DNA from: Clostridia bacterium
GTDB lineage: Bacteria; Bacillota; Clostridia; Peptostreptococcales; Caminicellaceae
NCBI GenBank assembly: GCA_022361035.1
Contig: JAKSBP010000001.1
Span: 1 to 33,782 of the forward strand
DNA: 33,782 nucleotides
Direction of reading: 5' to 3'
A model generated the notes under the pieces. That model saw only the letters and a list, made by a program, of their open reading frames with translations, searched no databases and had not been told where the DNA came from. The translations under genes and the position numbers were made by a program. Below, piece by piece: positions 17,658 to 25,876 of the stretch (its first letter is position 1; the number at the start of each line of letters is the position of its first letter).

Positions 17658-17786
17658 CTTCTCACCTCAAGTAAGTCTTGGAGATAGGTTTTATATAATT
17701 AAAAACATAAAAAGCTATTCAAAATCTTTTTATTATATCTTTTAATATTTCTATATTGTCTATTTGTTTATGATATTCTTTAATTC

Positions 17787-17795
17787 ATTATACCA
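17787..17795 (-). promoter_or_regulatory. Possible extended -10 promoter for the activator gene
   Basis: Minus strand TGGTATAAT: a perfect TATAAT (17787-17792) with TG one base upstream. No clear -35. It would give a leader of about 120 bases before the activator ATG. A second TATAAT occurs closer to the gene but also lacks a well-spaced -35. Confidence 0.35.
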
Positions 17796-17822
17796 TAGTA
17801 GTAGAATCACTGTATTATACCT

Positions 17823-17933
17823 TTAAACTGGCCTTTCATTTGTATATACTTCAATACTTTTAGGTCCCATATTACTAAATTCATATTCAATAGTTTTCTT
17901 TAATATCTCATCTATAATCCCTTTAAAAATCAT
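17823..17933 (-). CDS. Possible 36-residue small protein
   Basis: ATG at 17933 with GAGGAT nine bases upstream. It reads MIFKGIIDEILKKTIEYEF and then a polar tail ending in TNERPV. It begins just after a terminator hairpin. A longer in-frame version would have to be translated through that hairpin (KYPWWTLCPLGF), which looks like an artefact. No family recognised; may be a remnant. Confidence 0.35.
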   Translation of the reverse strand: MIFKGIIDEILKKTIEYEFSNMGPKSIEVYTNERPV

Positions 17934-17950
17934 ATTTATTATCCTCGAAA

Positions 17951-17989
17951 AACAAAAAAACCCTAAGGGACAAAGAGTCCACCAAGGGT
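17951..17989 (-). terminator. Rho-independent terminator of the reductase operon
   Basis: ACCCT (17960-17964) pairs with AGGGT (17985-17989), and GGAC (17968-17971) with GTCC (17977-17980) around AAAGA. On the minus strand it is followed by TTTTTTTGTTTTTC. It lies about 75 bases after the monooxygenase-fold gene. Confidence 0.8.
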
Positions 17990-18066
17990 ACTTAAAAATA
18001 TTAGACATTTATATGGTTTATGCCTCTATTCATATAAGTAAGACTATAACATTTGTAACCATATAT

Positions 18067-18351
18067 TTATAATTTCTTATACATATTTACCTGAATCTCT
18101 TCTAATTGTAATTCAGAAAGTTTGGGAACAATGCTTTTAAAATGTGATGAATTTTCATGGGCTTTTAATGCCTCAGCATCCTTCCATTCTTCAATAAAAG
18201 TGATTATTTGAGAGTTTTGTATATCTTGAAATAATTCGTACCTAATACAACCTGCTTCCTTTCTAGTTTCAGCTATTAATGGCTCAGATAATTTTAGAAA
18301 CTTATTAATATTTTCCTCTTTTACAGTAAATTTCGCTGTTACAGTTAACAT
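18067..18351 (-). CDS. Antibiotic-biosynthesis-monooxygenase-fold protein (YgiN-like)
   Basis: 94 residues, the full length of a single ABM domain (dimeric ferredoxin-like barrel). Typical features are the first strand MLTVTAKFTVKEEN, the ETRKEAGCIRYELFQD segment, FIEEWKDAEALKAHENSSHF and a C-terminal strand. Relatives include quinol monooxygenases and many proteins of unknown reaction. Some act without cofactors on quinones or flavin-linked substrates. It lies 15 bases after the flavin reductase gene and so probably works with it, for example in handling quinone-like or unsaturated compounds. AAAGGAG precedes the ATG. Confidence 0.88.
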   Translation of the reverse strand: MLTVTAKFTVKEENINKFLKLSEPLIAETRKEAGCIRYELFQDIQNSQIITFIEEWKDAEALKAHENSSHFKSIVPKLSELQLEEIQVNMYKKL

Positions 18352-18366
18352 AATAATATCTCCTTT

Positions 18367-20289
18367 CTATACGGCTAATCCGCTCTTATAGCCTTCACTA
18401 ACGGCTTCTAGAATACCTCTAGAACTAACTACATCACCTACTAATGAGATATTTTCAAACTTATCTTTTATAATTTTATATAACCCATCTTCAGGTTTCG
18501 AGCCTGTTGCAATTACAATAGAATCAAATGAACATAGTGAATTTTCAACTTTATTGTTTGAGAGTATAATTTCATTTTCTCTAATTTCTTCAACAACTGT
18601 ATTTGTTATCATATTAACCTTAAGCTCCTCTAAGGATTTAAGTAAGAAATAACGCACACCATCCTCTGCATCTTTAGCAATTCTATCTTCCATTTCAATC
18701 AAAGTGACTTTTTTATTATGTCTAGCTAAATGCTCAGCAGTTTCAGCACCGACTAATCCTCCACCAACAACTGCTATTTTTGCACCTACATCCACCATAG
18801 AAGATAAAAGATCATAGGCATACAATATTTTTGGATTCTCAATACCTTTGATTGGAGGAGTAAATGGTTTGGCACCAGTGGCAACGATTATATGATCTGG
18901 CTCTTCTTTATTTAATAACTCTTCATTCACTTCTATCCCAAGATGAATATAAACTCCTAACTTTTCTAATTGATTTTTTTGCCACACAATAAAGGAGGTA
19001 ATCTCAGACTTTGTTGGAGGAACAGCGGCAGCTAATAGTTGCCCACCTAGTTCTTGTTCTTTTTCATAGATATGGACTTCATGGCCCCGTTTTCTAGCTA
19101 CAATAGCGGCTTCCATACCTCCAGGACCTCCACCTATTACTATAACTTTCTTCTTTTCTTTAGTTTCTTTGATTTTAAGGGCATCTTCATTACCCGTAAG
19201 AGGATTTAAGACACAACTTACGGGAATTGCTTTATTGAGATTTCCTGAACATCCTTGACGGCATCCAATACATTCAATGATTTCATCTAGTTTCCCCTCT
19301 TTAGTCTTATTAGGTAAATCAGGGTCGCATAGAGAAGCTCTTGCCATACCAATTAAATCGGCTTTTTCGGAGGCTATCAAGTTTTCTGCCAATAATGGAC
19401 TATTGATTCTTCCACAGGCTATTACAGGAATAGATAGTACTGACTTAAATTCTTTAGCATAATCACATTCCCATCCATGTTTTACTGCTGCAGGGGCTGT
19501 TATGTAAAAACCACTTTGATATACACCTACTGAAACATCAATAGCCACTACTCCAGCATCTTCAAGCAGTTTTACAATTACTTTAGTATCTTCAATAGTT
19601 AATCCATTTTCAATTAATTCATCGGCAGAAATTCTGAACATAATAGGATAATCTTCTCCAACTTTTTGTTTGATATTTTTAATGATTTCAATAGGGAATC
19701 GAACTCTATTTATCAAATTTCCCCCATATTTATCTACTCTTTTGTTTGAAAATGGCGACATAAATTGATTAATTAAATATCCATGGGCCCCTTGAAGGTC
19801 AACAGCATCAAAACCCGCCTTTTTAGCCCTTAATGCAGCATCACCAAATTGTTCAATAATTTCCTCTATTTCTGAGATAGTTAATGGGTGAGGGATTTCT
19901 CCAACTACAGGGTCAGGGATTGAGGATGGAGCTACAATTCTTTCACCAGTAAGGGAACTAGTGGTTTGTCTCCCTGCATGGATTAATTGAATAGCAATCT
20001 TTGTATCATATTTATGAATAGTATCAGTCAAGGCCCTATTTAATTCCATCTGTTTATCATTCCAAAGGCCGCCCATGTATTTAAATCCTTTCCCTTGGTT
20101 TGAAATCGCATAGTTTTCAGTAATTATTAAGCCAAATCCACCCTTTGCTTTTGCTTCGTGATACTTTATAAATCGGTCTGTTATGGTTCCGTCTTCCTTG
20201 CAAAGATTCACAACCATAGGTGGTACTACAAATCTGTTTTTTATCTCCATACCCCCGATGGTTATGGGTTTGAACATATGTTTAAACAT
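18367..20289 (-). CDS. NADH:flavin oxidoreductase, 2-enoate/dienoyl-CoA reductase family
   Basis: 640 residues, full length for this three-cofactor family. An Old Yellow Enzyme FMN barrel (about 5-335) contains QLIHAGRQT and the hallmark GAHGYLINQFMSP with the catalytic Tyr171. Cys340, Cys343, Cys347 and Cys359 (CX2CX3CX11C) bind a 4Fe-4S cluster. The C-terminal FAD/NAD(P)H part has GGGPGG (386-391) and a second nucleotide loop GGGLVG (509-514). Such enzymes (2-enoate reductase, DCR, BaiCD/BaiH) reduce activated C=C bonds, mostly in anaerobes. The substrate cannot be told. The ATG at 20289 has GGGAGG seven bases upstream. First gene of a two-gene operon. Confidence 0.93.
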   Translation of the reverse strand: MFKHMFKPITIGGMEIKNRFVVPPMVVNLCKEDGTITDRFIKYHEAKAKGGFGLIITENYAISNQGKGFKYMGGLWNDKQMELNRALTDTIHKYDTKIAIQLIHAGRQTTSSLTGERIVAPSSIPDPVVGEIPHPLTISEIEEIIEQFGDAALRAKKAGFDAVDLQGAHGYLINQFMSPFSNKRVDKYGGNLINRVRFPIEIIKNIKQKVGEDYPIMFRISADELIENGLTIEDTKVIVKLLEDAGVVAIDVSVGVYQSGFYITAPAAVKHGWECDYAKEFKSVLSIPVIACGRINSPLLAENLIASEKADLIGMARASLCDPDLPNKTKEGKLDEIIECIGCRQGCSGNLNKAIPVSCVLNPLTGNEDALKIKETKEKKKVIVIGGGPGGMEAAIVARKRGHEVHIYEKEQELGGQLLAAAVPPTKSEITSFIVWQKNQLEKLGVYIHLGIEVNEELLNKEEPDHIIVATGAKPFTPPIKGIENPKILYAYDLLSSMVDVGAKIAVVGGGLVGAETAEHLARHNKKVTLIEMEDRIAKDAEDGVRYFLLKSLEELKVNMITNTVVEEIRENEIILSNNKVENSLCSFDSIVIATGSKPEDGLYKIIKDKFENISLVGDVVSSRGILEAVSEGYKSGLAV

Positions 20290-20378
20290 AAATATACCTC
20301 CCTTAAATAAATATATTATTGATTCTACAAAAATACTTGCAGAATTACATTTTTTTTATTATATTACATATTTTGCAT

Positions 20379-20418
20379 TTATATTGAATAATATACAATA
20401 TAAGTACTGTTTTGTCAA
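20379..20418 (-). promoter_or_regulatory. Sigma-A promoter with inverted-repeat operator across the -10 box
   Basis: Minus strand: -35 TTGACA (20413-20418, perfect), 17-base spacer, -10 TATATT (20390-20395). The -10 lies in the spacer of a perfect inverted repeat, TTATATTG (20379-20386) and CAATATAA (20396-20403). A protein bound there would block the promoter. It gives a leader of about 95 bases before the reductase ATG. Confidence 0.75.
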
Positions 20419-20568
20419 TGAATACTCTCTAAATCAATATATAAAAATCAAGAAAGGGTTAATATAGAAATCATAGTATGAGTAAAAGCTGTTAAAGGAG
20501 TAAGGTTAATATTTTGAGAGGTCCTAATAAGGAAAGATTTGAAATTTATAAAAAATAATTAGTTAAAG

Positions 20569-20622
20569 AAAACTATAGAGGTCTAATTTTTAAGAGTATA
20601 AAAATTAGACCTCTATAGTTTT
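20569..20622. terminator. Long perfect hairpin, probably a bidirectional terminator
   Basis: A 23-base arm (20569-20591, containing CTATAGAGGTCTAATTTTT) is perfectly complementary to 20600-20622 around the loop AAGAGTAT. T-runs follow on both strands (TTTTTATTT on plus, TTTTCTTT on minus). It lies between the mini-protein gene and the reductase promoter and could insulate them. The stem is longer than usual for a terminator. Confidence 0.65.
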
Positions 20623-20680
20623 TATTTAAATTAATCTGTTATGCTAATAAACTATGTATCTGGATTTTCCAATGGGTAAG

Positions 20681-20833
20681 GGAGTTTTGATATTTCATCC
20701 TAAGTGATTTTTATAACACAAAAGTTTTCCTTTTAAATCTTCATAGGAGACTTTTTTATAAATCTATTTTTACCTTCAAAATTATAATTAAAACAGGTTT
20801 ATTGCATGAACGAAAAGGAAATATCAAAACTCC
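20681..20833. repeat. Structured repeat element, copy 1 (three-way-junction fold)
   Basis: Outer arms GGAGTTTTGATATTTC (20681-20696) and GAAATATCAAAACTCC (20818-20833) are a perfect 16-base inverted repeat. Between them are two further hairpins: 20720-20730 with 20746-20755, and 20758-20770 with 20790-20802. The second hairpin, with its ACCTTC loop and a GCATGA behind it, is shared with the element at 33653-33763, although the outer arms are unrelated in sequence. It could be a structured RNA gene, a mobile palindromic element or both. No coding frame survives in it. Confidence 0.6.
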
Positions 20834-20871
20834 TGGCTATAGAAACTAGCACAATGGGTTAAATTACCTTA

Positions 20872-20991
20872 TTAATATCTTCTAAAACGTCTTCGAAAGC
20901 GTCGGCGACCATGGAAACCATCTCCTAATAGCAATAACGGAAATAGCAGCCCAAGCCCTCCGAAGAATCCTGGAAAAAATCCATAAAACAT
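20872..20991 (-). CDS. 39-residue hydrophobic-cationic mini-protein
   Basis: ATG at 20991 with GGGGAGG eight bases upstream, one of the better ribosome binding sites in the window. The product begins MFYGFFPGFFGGLGLLFPLL, continues as a Leu/Gly stretch to GDGFHG, and ends in a block of eight arginines (RRRFRRRFRRY). A single membrane-inserting segment with a strongly basic tail is like small sporulation or membrane peptides, or a cationic antimicrobial peptide; I cannot name a family. Codon use is more GC-rich than the surroundings because of the Gly and Arg content. It stands alone between the structured repeat and a large spacer. Confidence 0.65.
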   Translation of the reverse strand: MFYGFFPGFFGGLGLLFPLLLLGDGFHGRRRFRRRFRRY

Positions 20992-21820
20992 CTACTTAAC
21001 CTCCCCATTGATTTTATAGTTTGTCTTTTTTCAATAGTATAATATTCTAGAGTGTCATAATGTGTTAACTATAAAAAGCTTATATTTTCTCTATTAGTAA
21101 TGCTGCTTTAAAGATTTTGTATTTACTATTCATCATGCAGTATATTTATACAATTATTCATCTAACCCCAAATTACTTTGTGCTTATTGCAATCACTCAG
21201 CTACAGATGTATATAACAATATAGGCCAACTGTATTGAAAAGATATATTTAGGATATCGTTAAAATGGCTTTGTGTGTATGTTGCACAGAATATATTTAT
21301 TCATCTCTCTCAAGTTAAGCTATATCAATGTACAGGGGGTTATTTTACATTTGTTTCAAGTAAAAGCATGTCAAATATGGGTAGGGTACATCAATTTCCA
21401 TACCCTGTCAAAAAATATGACTCACTCTACTCTATGCTAATCGTAAAGTGTATCGTTCAAAGTCAGCAAAATCAACACTTTTCATCTAACCAATATTCCT
21501 TCATATCACTATTTTTATAACTTTTCTTTGATTAATTCATTATAAAATATTGAAATTTAAATAATTTTAGCGATATACACTCTCTAATTCAACCACAAAG
21601 CAACTTAGACATTTCCTAAAACCTAAGTAATTTCAATATTTGAACTGTCATCATTTAAAGCCCAACGACAGCTACTCTATAGCATGACAGAAATTTAAAA
21701 AGAAAAGTTCTCTAAACAAAATTAAAAATTAAACCTAAAAAATAAATCCAGCAGAGTTTATTCTCTTATTGGGTCAAATTAAATTTTTACTGTTTTCACA
21801 ATAAGTATTTTATTTCCCAA
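20992..21820. other. Large non-coding spacer with degenerate coding-like stretches
   Basis: No intact gene supported. Around 21320-21430 both strands contain protein-like stretches: plus GGYFTFVSSKSMSNMGRVHQ; minus CTLPIFDMLLLETNVK interrupted by several stops. This is what a decayed gene or insertion-sequence remnant looks like. The plus-strand frame at 21275-21520 lacks a ribosome binding site and is not called. TTCATCTAACC occurs twice (near 21160 and 21483). Confidence 0.4.
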
Positions 21821-21846
21821 TAAAAAAAGATACTCAAAAGAGTATC
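21821..21846 (-). terminator. Rho-independent terminator
   Basis: GATACTC (21829-21835) pairs with GAGTATC (21840-21846) around AAAA; on the minus strand TTTTTTTATT follows. It lies 40 bases after the stop of the anchored hypothetical protein. Confidence 0.85.
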
Positions 21847-21886
21847 CATAAGAACAAAAAATAATATAAAGCTTCTCTTATAAATC

Positions 21887-22402
21887 TTATAAATCTAAAT
21901 AGTTTAATACTTCTTGAGAAGAAAATTCTTTTTTGTCTCTTCCTGCAATTGCATGAATGAATAGTAATTGTCTATTTGCTACATTAAATTTATTAATGTT
22001 TAAATAGAATTCATCCGTTTTAGACACATCATTCAAATTAAAATCATCAGCATACATTGCAATAAAAACATGCTTTTCTGAATATCTATTACTTCCTACA
22101 CCTTTAACTATAGTCATACCAGCAGATGCATTTTTATTACTATCACTACTAGCTACATTTTCTTCCCATCCTAATCCCTTCTTAGTTAATCCTAATATTT
22201 TAACTCTATCATTTTTAACTAAGAGCATAATTTGGGTAAGATTATTAGAGTCTAAAGAATAACCCTCTTGATAAATAACATGTTCCAACTTAAATCCATT
22301 TTCTCTTAGAATCCCAGGCAAACTATTTTTATACAAATACAGAGACAGAGAAGCTAAAAACAATAAAAATATAATAATTATCCATGTATTTTTTTTAGTC
22401 AA
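21887..22402 (-). CDS. Membrane-anchored hypothetical protein
   Basis: 171 residues from a TTG at 22402; the ribosome binding site (GAGATGA) is weak, but no later start would keep the hydrophobic N-terminus. MTKKN plus about 18 hydrophobic residues (7-24) make a signal anchor. The outside part is mixed alpha/beta (HVIYQEGYSLDSNNLTQIML ... VKGVGSNRYSEKHVFIAMYA) with no cysteines or recognisable motif. It stands alone, ended by its own terminator. Unknown function. Confidence 0.65.
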   Translation of the reverse strand: MTKKNTWIIIIFLLFLASLSLYLYKNSLPGILRENGFKLEHVIYQEGYSLDSNNLTQIMLLVKNDRVKILGLTKKGLGWEENVASSDSNKNASAGMTIVKGVGSNRYSEKHVFIAMYADDFNLNDVSKTDEFYLNINKFNVANRQLLFIHAIAGRDKKEFSSQEVLNYLDL

Positions 22403-22721
22403 AATATATCATCTCATTTCACTTTTTCATATTTAAAGAATATCTTTAAATAATATAATATCAAATTTATATAATTTAGTAATGTATATTATAAATTAGG
22501 AATCTTAATTTATTTGATATGGGAAAAAAGAGTTCAAACATATCTTGTAAGTGATTTTGCTTTGTCTGGAGAATACCTAATCATTATTTATATTTAATAT
22601 GACTATAATCCTAGGTTATTTTACCGATCAAAAAAATAATTTAAATAAAACCATTGGCTCTTTTATTAGGACTTTAGTCAATTTATTAATAGGTTTTCCT
22701 TTAGATTATTTATCAAATTCT
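22403..22721. other. AT-rich spacer
   Basis: 319 bases with no credible gene frame on either strand and no clear terminator hairpin after the chemoreceptor gene. It should contain the promoter of the anchored hypothetical protein, but I see no confident -35/-10 pair. Confidence 0.4.
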
Positions 22722-24533
22722 TTACAACATCCCGTTCTTTGAAATATATCCTTCAACCACTGTGTCATAGGGTATACCCCGTCTAATTTGACTTAAAGAA
22801 TTGTTTAATGAATTCATGTCCATTTTAAAATTCTTAATTATATCATAGAGTTTTGGGTTTTTACGCTTTAAATCCTTATTAACGTAGGTAGTCAAATGCT
22901 CTACCTTTCCAAATACATGCTTTGGTTCATTTAAAAATTTAAGTTCATATTCTCCAAAGGTATAATGGGGCTGCCATCCAGTAATTATTATCCATTCATT
23001 CCTTTTATACATCTCATCGAATTTATTTAATAATTCATCTGTATCCATATAAATAATTTCAATATTATCTAAATTATATTTTTCCTTTATCTCTGACATT
23101 AAAGAACCAATATAGGATGTTCTTCTTAAGGAATATATTTTATAATCAATTTTATCTCCATGTTGCAATATATCCTCTACTTCATTAATCTCTACATACT
23201 TAGGTGTAACTAATCCTAACCTACATCCATAGGTATTGGGTCCTACTTCTTCAATGTTTTCATTATATTCTTCCCAATAACTCTTACAGGAATATGGCAT
23301 CCAAGGTGCAAGGGTTGCATCAACTATTAAATCATTAATGCTCTTGAACAACTCAAGGCTTGGCACTACTATATCTTCAACGGGTATATTTAATTTCTTT
23401 TCTACTATTTTTCTAAAAACTTCTAATTGAAATTTATGCTCATCCGATGAAGTAGTAGCAAGTTTCACAAAGTTTAAGCCCCTTAATTCATCGGAAATTT
23501 TTCCTACGCTATTAGCTAAAAAATAGACACTATCCTTGATTGCTCCTACATTATTATATTGCTGAGATATATTAGAATTAACTTCTTCTGACATCGCATA
23601 TATCTCTTCAGTCACTGCTGATATACTATCCACTGAAGTATTCATATCATTGCTAATCTCTAAAAGGCTGCTAGTTTTTCCTCCTATACTACCTATACTT
23701 TGAGATATATTTGTGATTGAGCTATCAATTTTATCGAAGGCATCTACTACCCTATTTATAGATAAGCTCTGATCCTTAATAGTTTCATTCCCTGATTCTA
23801 CAACCTTTTTTATACCTTTAATCTTATGGTTTATATCCTTTATTAATTTAACAATCTCCTCCGTTGACTTTTTAGAATTAATAGAGAGCTTACGTATCTC
23901 ATCAGCAACCACTGAAAACCCTCTTCCTGCCTCTCCTGCCCTTGCAGCTTCTATATTTGCATTTAATGCCAAGAGATTTGTCTGTTCAGTAATCTCCTTT
24001 ATACCATCAACTATTGACATAATTTTATTAGAAGAATCATCTAGAATCTCAACTTCCCCTTCAATCCTCTTATATGTACCTATAGTTTCATTTACCTTTT
24101 CTTCTTGTATTGTAATCTGTGATTTCCCTTGCTTCAATAGCTCTAATGATTTCATACCCTGATCCTTAACATTGTTTATATCAGAATTTATTTCATGAAT
24201 AAGCTCATTGTTCCCAAATACATTACTTGATATGCTTGATATCTGTTCAGAAATATTTAGGTTACCCTTAGTAAGATCCTCTATAGCTGAATTGATATTT
24301 TTCATTGAATCACTGAAGGTATCAACATCCTTTTCGAGCATGATACCTATATTCTCTGTGGTTTTAAGGGAACCTAAAAACCTTGACATCAGCTTTCTTA
24401 AATTCTCAATCGATTTATATAATTTTGATTCATTACTATTTAATGACTCCTTTAATAGAATATTAAAATTATTATTATGTAAATTGTCAATTAATAATTT
24501 AAGTTTATCGGATTTTTTCATAAAGTCAAACAT
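22722..24533 (-). CDS. Soluble chemoreceptor fused to an OpuAC glycine-betaine-type binding domain
   Basis: 603 residues with no signal peptide or membrane segment, hence cytoplasmic. Residues about 90-350 form the MCP signalling coiled coil, with the conserved hairpin tip at 180-216 ([20 protein letters not shown] followed by GEAGRGF and VVADEIRKL). Residues about 365-600 match the OpuAC substrate-binding domain of glycine betaine/proline uptake systems: [35 protein letters not shown] and [17 protein letters not shown], including Trp411, Trp420, Trp514 and Trp520, candidates for the aromatic cage around a quaternary amine. Such a domain normally works outside the cell; here it would sense an internal ligand. 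Start supported by GGAAGAGG. It appears to be a single-gene unit. Confidence 0.9.
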   Translation of the reverse strand: MFDFMKKSDKLKLLIDNLHNNNFNILLKESLNSNESKLYKSIENLRKLMSRFLGSLKTTENIGIMLEKDVDTFSDSMKNINSAIEDLTKGNLNISEQISSISSNVFGNNELIHEINSDINNVKDQGMKSLELLKQGKSQITIQEEKVNETIGTYKRIEGEVEILDDSSNKIMSIVDGIKEITEQTNLLALNANIEAARAGEAGRGFSVVADEIRKLSINSKKSTEEIVKLIKDINHKIKGIKKVVESGNETIKDQSLSINRVVDAFDKIDSSITNISQSIGSIGGKTSSLLEISNDMNTSVDSISAVTEEIYAMSEEVNSNISQQYNNVGAIKDSVYFLANSVGKISDELRGLNFVKLATTSSDEHKFQLEVFRKIVEKKLNIPVEDIVVPSLELFKSINDLIVDATLAPWMPYSCKSYWEEYNENIEEVGPNTYGCRLGLVTPKYVEINEVEDILQHGDKIDYKIYSLRRTSYIGSLMSEIKEKYNLDNIEIIYMDTDELLNKFDEMYKRNEWIIITGWQPHYTFGEYELKFLNEPKHVFGKVEHLTTYVNKDLKRKNPKLYDIIKNFKMDMNSLNNSLSQIRRGIPYDTVVEGYISKNGML

Positions 24534-24790
24534 TTACACCTCTTCCTTTCTTTACTAACTTTCTAGGAAATTTCAACAATTTTTCATCTAATTCTATCAA
24601 AAAAGCATCAATAAAAGGTCAAATTTTTAAATTTTTTCGACATATAGGTAAATAAGCCTAGATTAAAACCAATTAATCCTTAAAGTAGAACTACTATAGT
24701 AATAATCGAAAATATAATTATAAAAAAGGGTTAGTAACTCCCCTTAGGACAATTACAAACCCTTAGCTACCTATTTTCTATAGAAAAGTT

Positions 24791-24830
24791 AAAGGGGACT
24801 ATCTCAAAAAATCCTGAGATAGTCCCCTTT
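24791..24830 (-). terminator. Strong terminator of the ribose operon
   Basis: AAAGGGGACTATCTCA (24791-24806) is perfectly complementary to 24815-24830, a 16-base stem with an eight-base loop. It lies 15 bases after the rbsB stop codon. The T-run on the minus strand is modest (TTTAACTTTTC); the A/T flanks would allow action on both strands. Confidence 0.85.
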
Positions 24831-24845
24831 ATCCTATAATAAAAA

Positions 24846-25745
24846 TTATCTAGTTACTAATTTTAAATCCACAGGTATAAAGGCCCTTACCCCTTCATCC
24901 TTATTAATCACTTTATGGGCAATATCAACGCCCATAGCTCCTATTTTCTCAGGCTGTTGTGCTACAGTTGCTGACATCTTCCCATCTTCAACGGCCTTTA
25001 CAGCATCATCCGTTGCATCAAATCCTACAACTAAAATACTCCTTCCAGACGCTTTTATTGCTTGAAGGGCTCCTAAGGCCATTTCGTCATTGTGGGCAAA
25101 TACTGCATCAATTTCAGGTTGGGCTTGAAGAATATTTTCCATTACAGATAATCCCTTGGTTCTATCAAAATCAGCAGTTTGCTTAGCAACTACTTTTATA
25201 TCCGAACCTCCTATAGCATCATTGAAGCCCTTACCTCTATCTCTAGCCGCAGAAGTTCCTGCTATCCCTTCAATCTCCACTACCTTACCTTTTCCATCTA
25301 GCTCCTTAATAATATATTCTCCAGCCATTTTTCCACCGGCTACATTATCTGAAGCTATATGTACCACAACTTCTCCTGAATTTGCTCCCCTATCTAATGT
25401 AACCACAGGAACATCCTTTTTATTCGCAGCTTTTACAGCATTTCCAACCGCATCAGAATCTGTGGGATTAATTAAAATTACAGATACATTCTTCGTCAAT
25501 AAATCCTCTACATTTGAATATTCCTTTCCAGGATCATTTTGAGAATCTAAGACAATTAGCTCATATCCTAATTCCTGAGCCTTAGCTTCTGCACCCTCTT
25601 TTAATGTTACGAAAAATGGATTGTTTAGTGTTGAAATAACTAGTCCTATTTTAGTTTTTCCCCCTACTTCCTCAGAAGCATTGCATCCTACACATGTCCC
25701 TACAACCAAGATTGTAGCTAATAATAAGGCTAATGCTTTTTTCAT
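24846..25745 (-). CDS. rbsB: Ribose ABC transporter substrate-binding lipoprotein
   Basis: 299 residues. The signal peptide ends in VVGTCVGC, a lipobox with the lipid-bearing Cys most likely at 21 (Cys18 is less likely because Thr precedes it). The mature part is a type 1 periplasmic-binding fold very close to Rbs[53 protein letters not shown] and [14 protein letters not shown]. It captures ribose outside the membrane and delivers it to RbsC. AAAAGGAGG precedes the ATG. A 131-base gap after rbsC, longer than the other gaps downstream of rbsK, may allow extra expression of the binding protein. Confidence 0.95.
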   Translation of the reverse strand: MKKALALLLATILVVGTCVGCNASEEVGGKTKIGLVISTLNNPFFVTLKEGAEAKAQELGYELIVLDSQNDPGKEYSNVEDLLTKNVSVILINPTDSDAVGNAVKAANKKDVPVVTLDRGANSGEVVVHIASDNVAGGKMAGEYIIKELDGKGKVVEIEGIAGTSAARDRGKGFNDAIGGSDIKVVAKQTADFDRTKGLSVMENILQAQPEIDAVFAHNDEMALGALQAIKASGRSILVVGFDATDDAVKAVEDGKMSATVAQQPEKIGAMGVDIAHKVINKDEGVRAFIPVDLKLVTR

Positions 25746-25876
25746 TATAATCCTCCTTTTAATTTTTTATATTACCTTATATCAAGGCTTAACCTACAAT
25801 ATGAATAGTAAGCAAAATATCAACATCATAATGATATGCAAGTCAAATTAGATTTTAGGTCTAAAAACCCATATTA

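Noticed and set aside
17823..18008. A 61-codon reading frame in which the first half reads KYPWWTLCPLGFFCFS
   Set aside because: The first 25 codons are the terminator hairpin and its T-run read as protein. Only the 36-residue part after the hairpin is kept as a possible gene.
21275..21520. Plus-strand 81-codon reading frame
   Set aside because: No ribosome binding site and no recognisable domain; described as part of a degenerate spacer instead.
25746..25876. Weak hairpins between rbsC and rbsB (ATATCA/TGATAT; TTTTAG/CTAAAA)
   Set aside because: Stems are six base pairs or less and A/T only, so they are not supported as a processing site or terminator.
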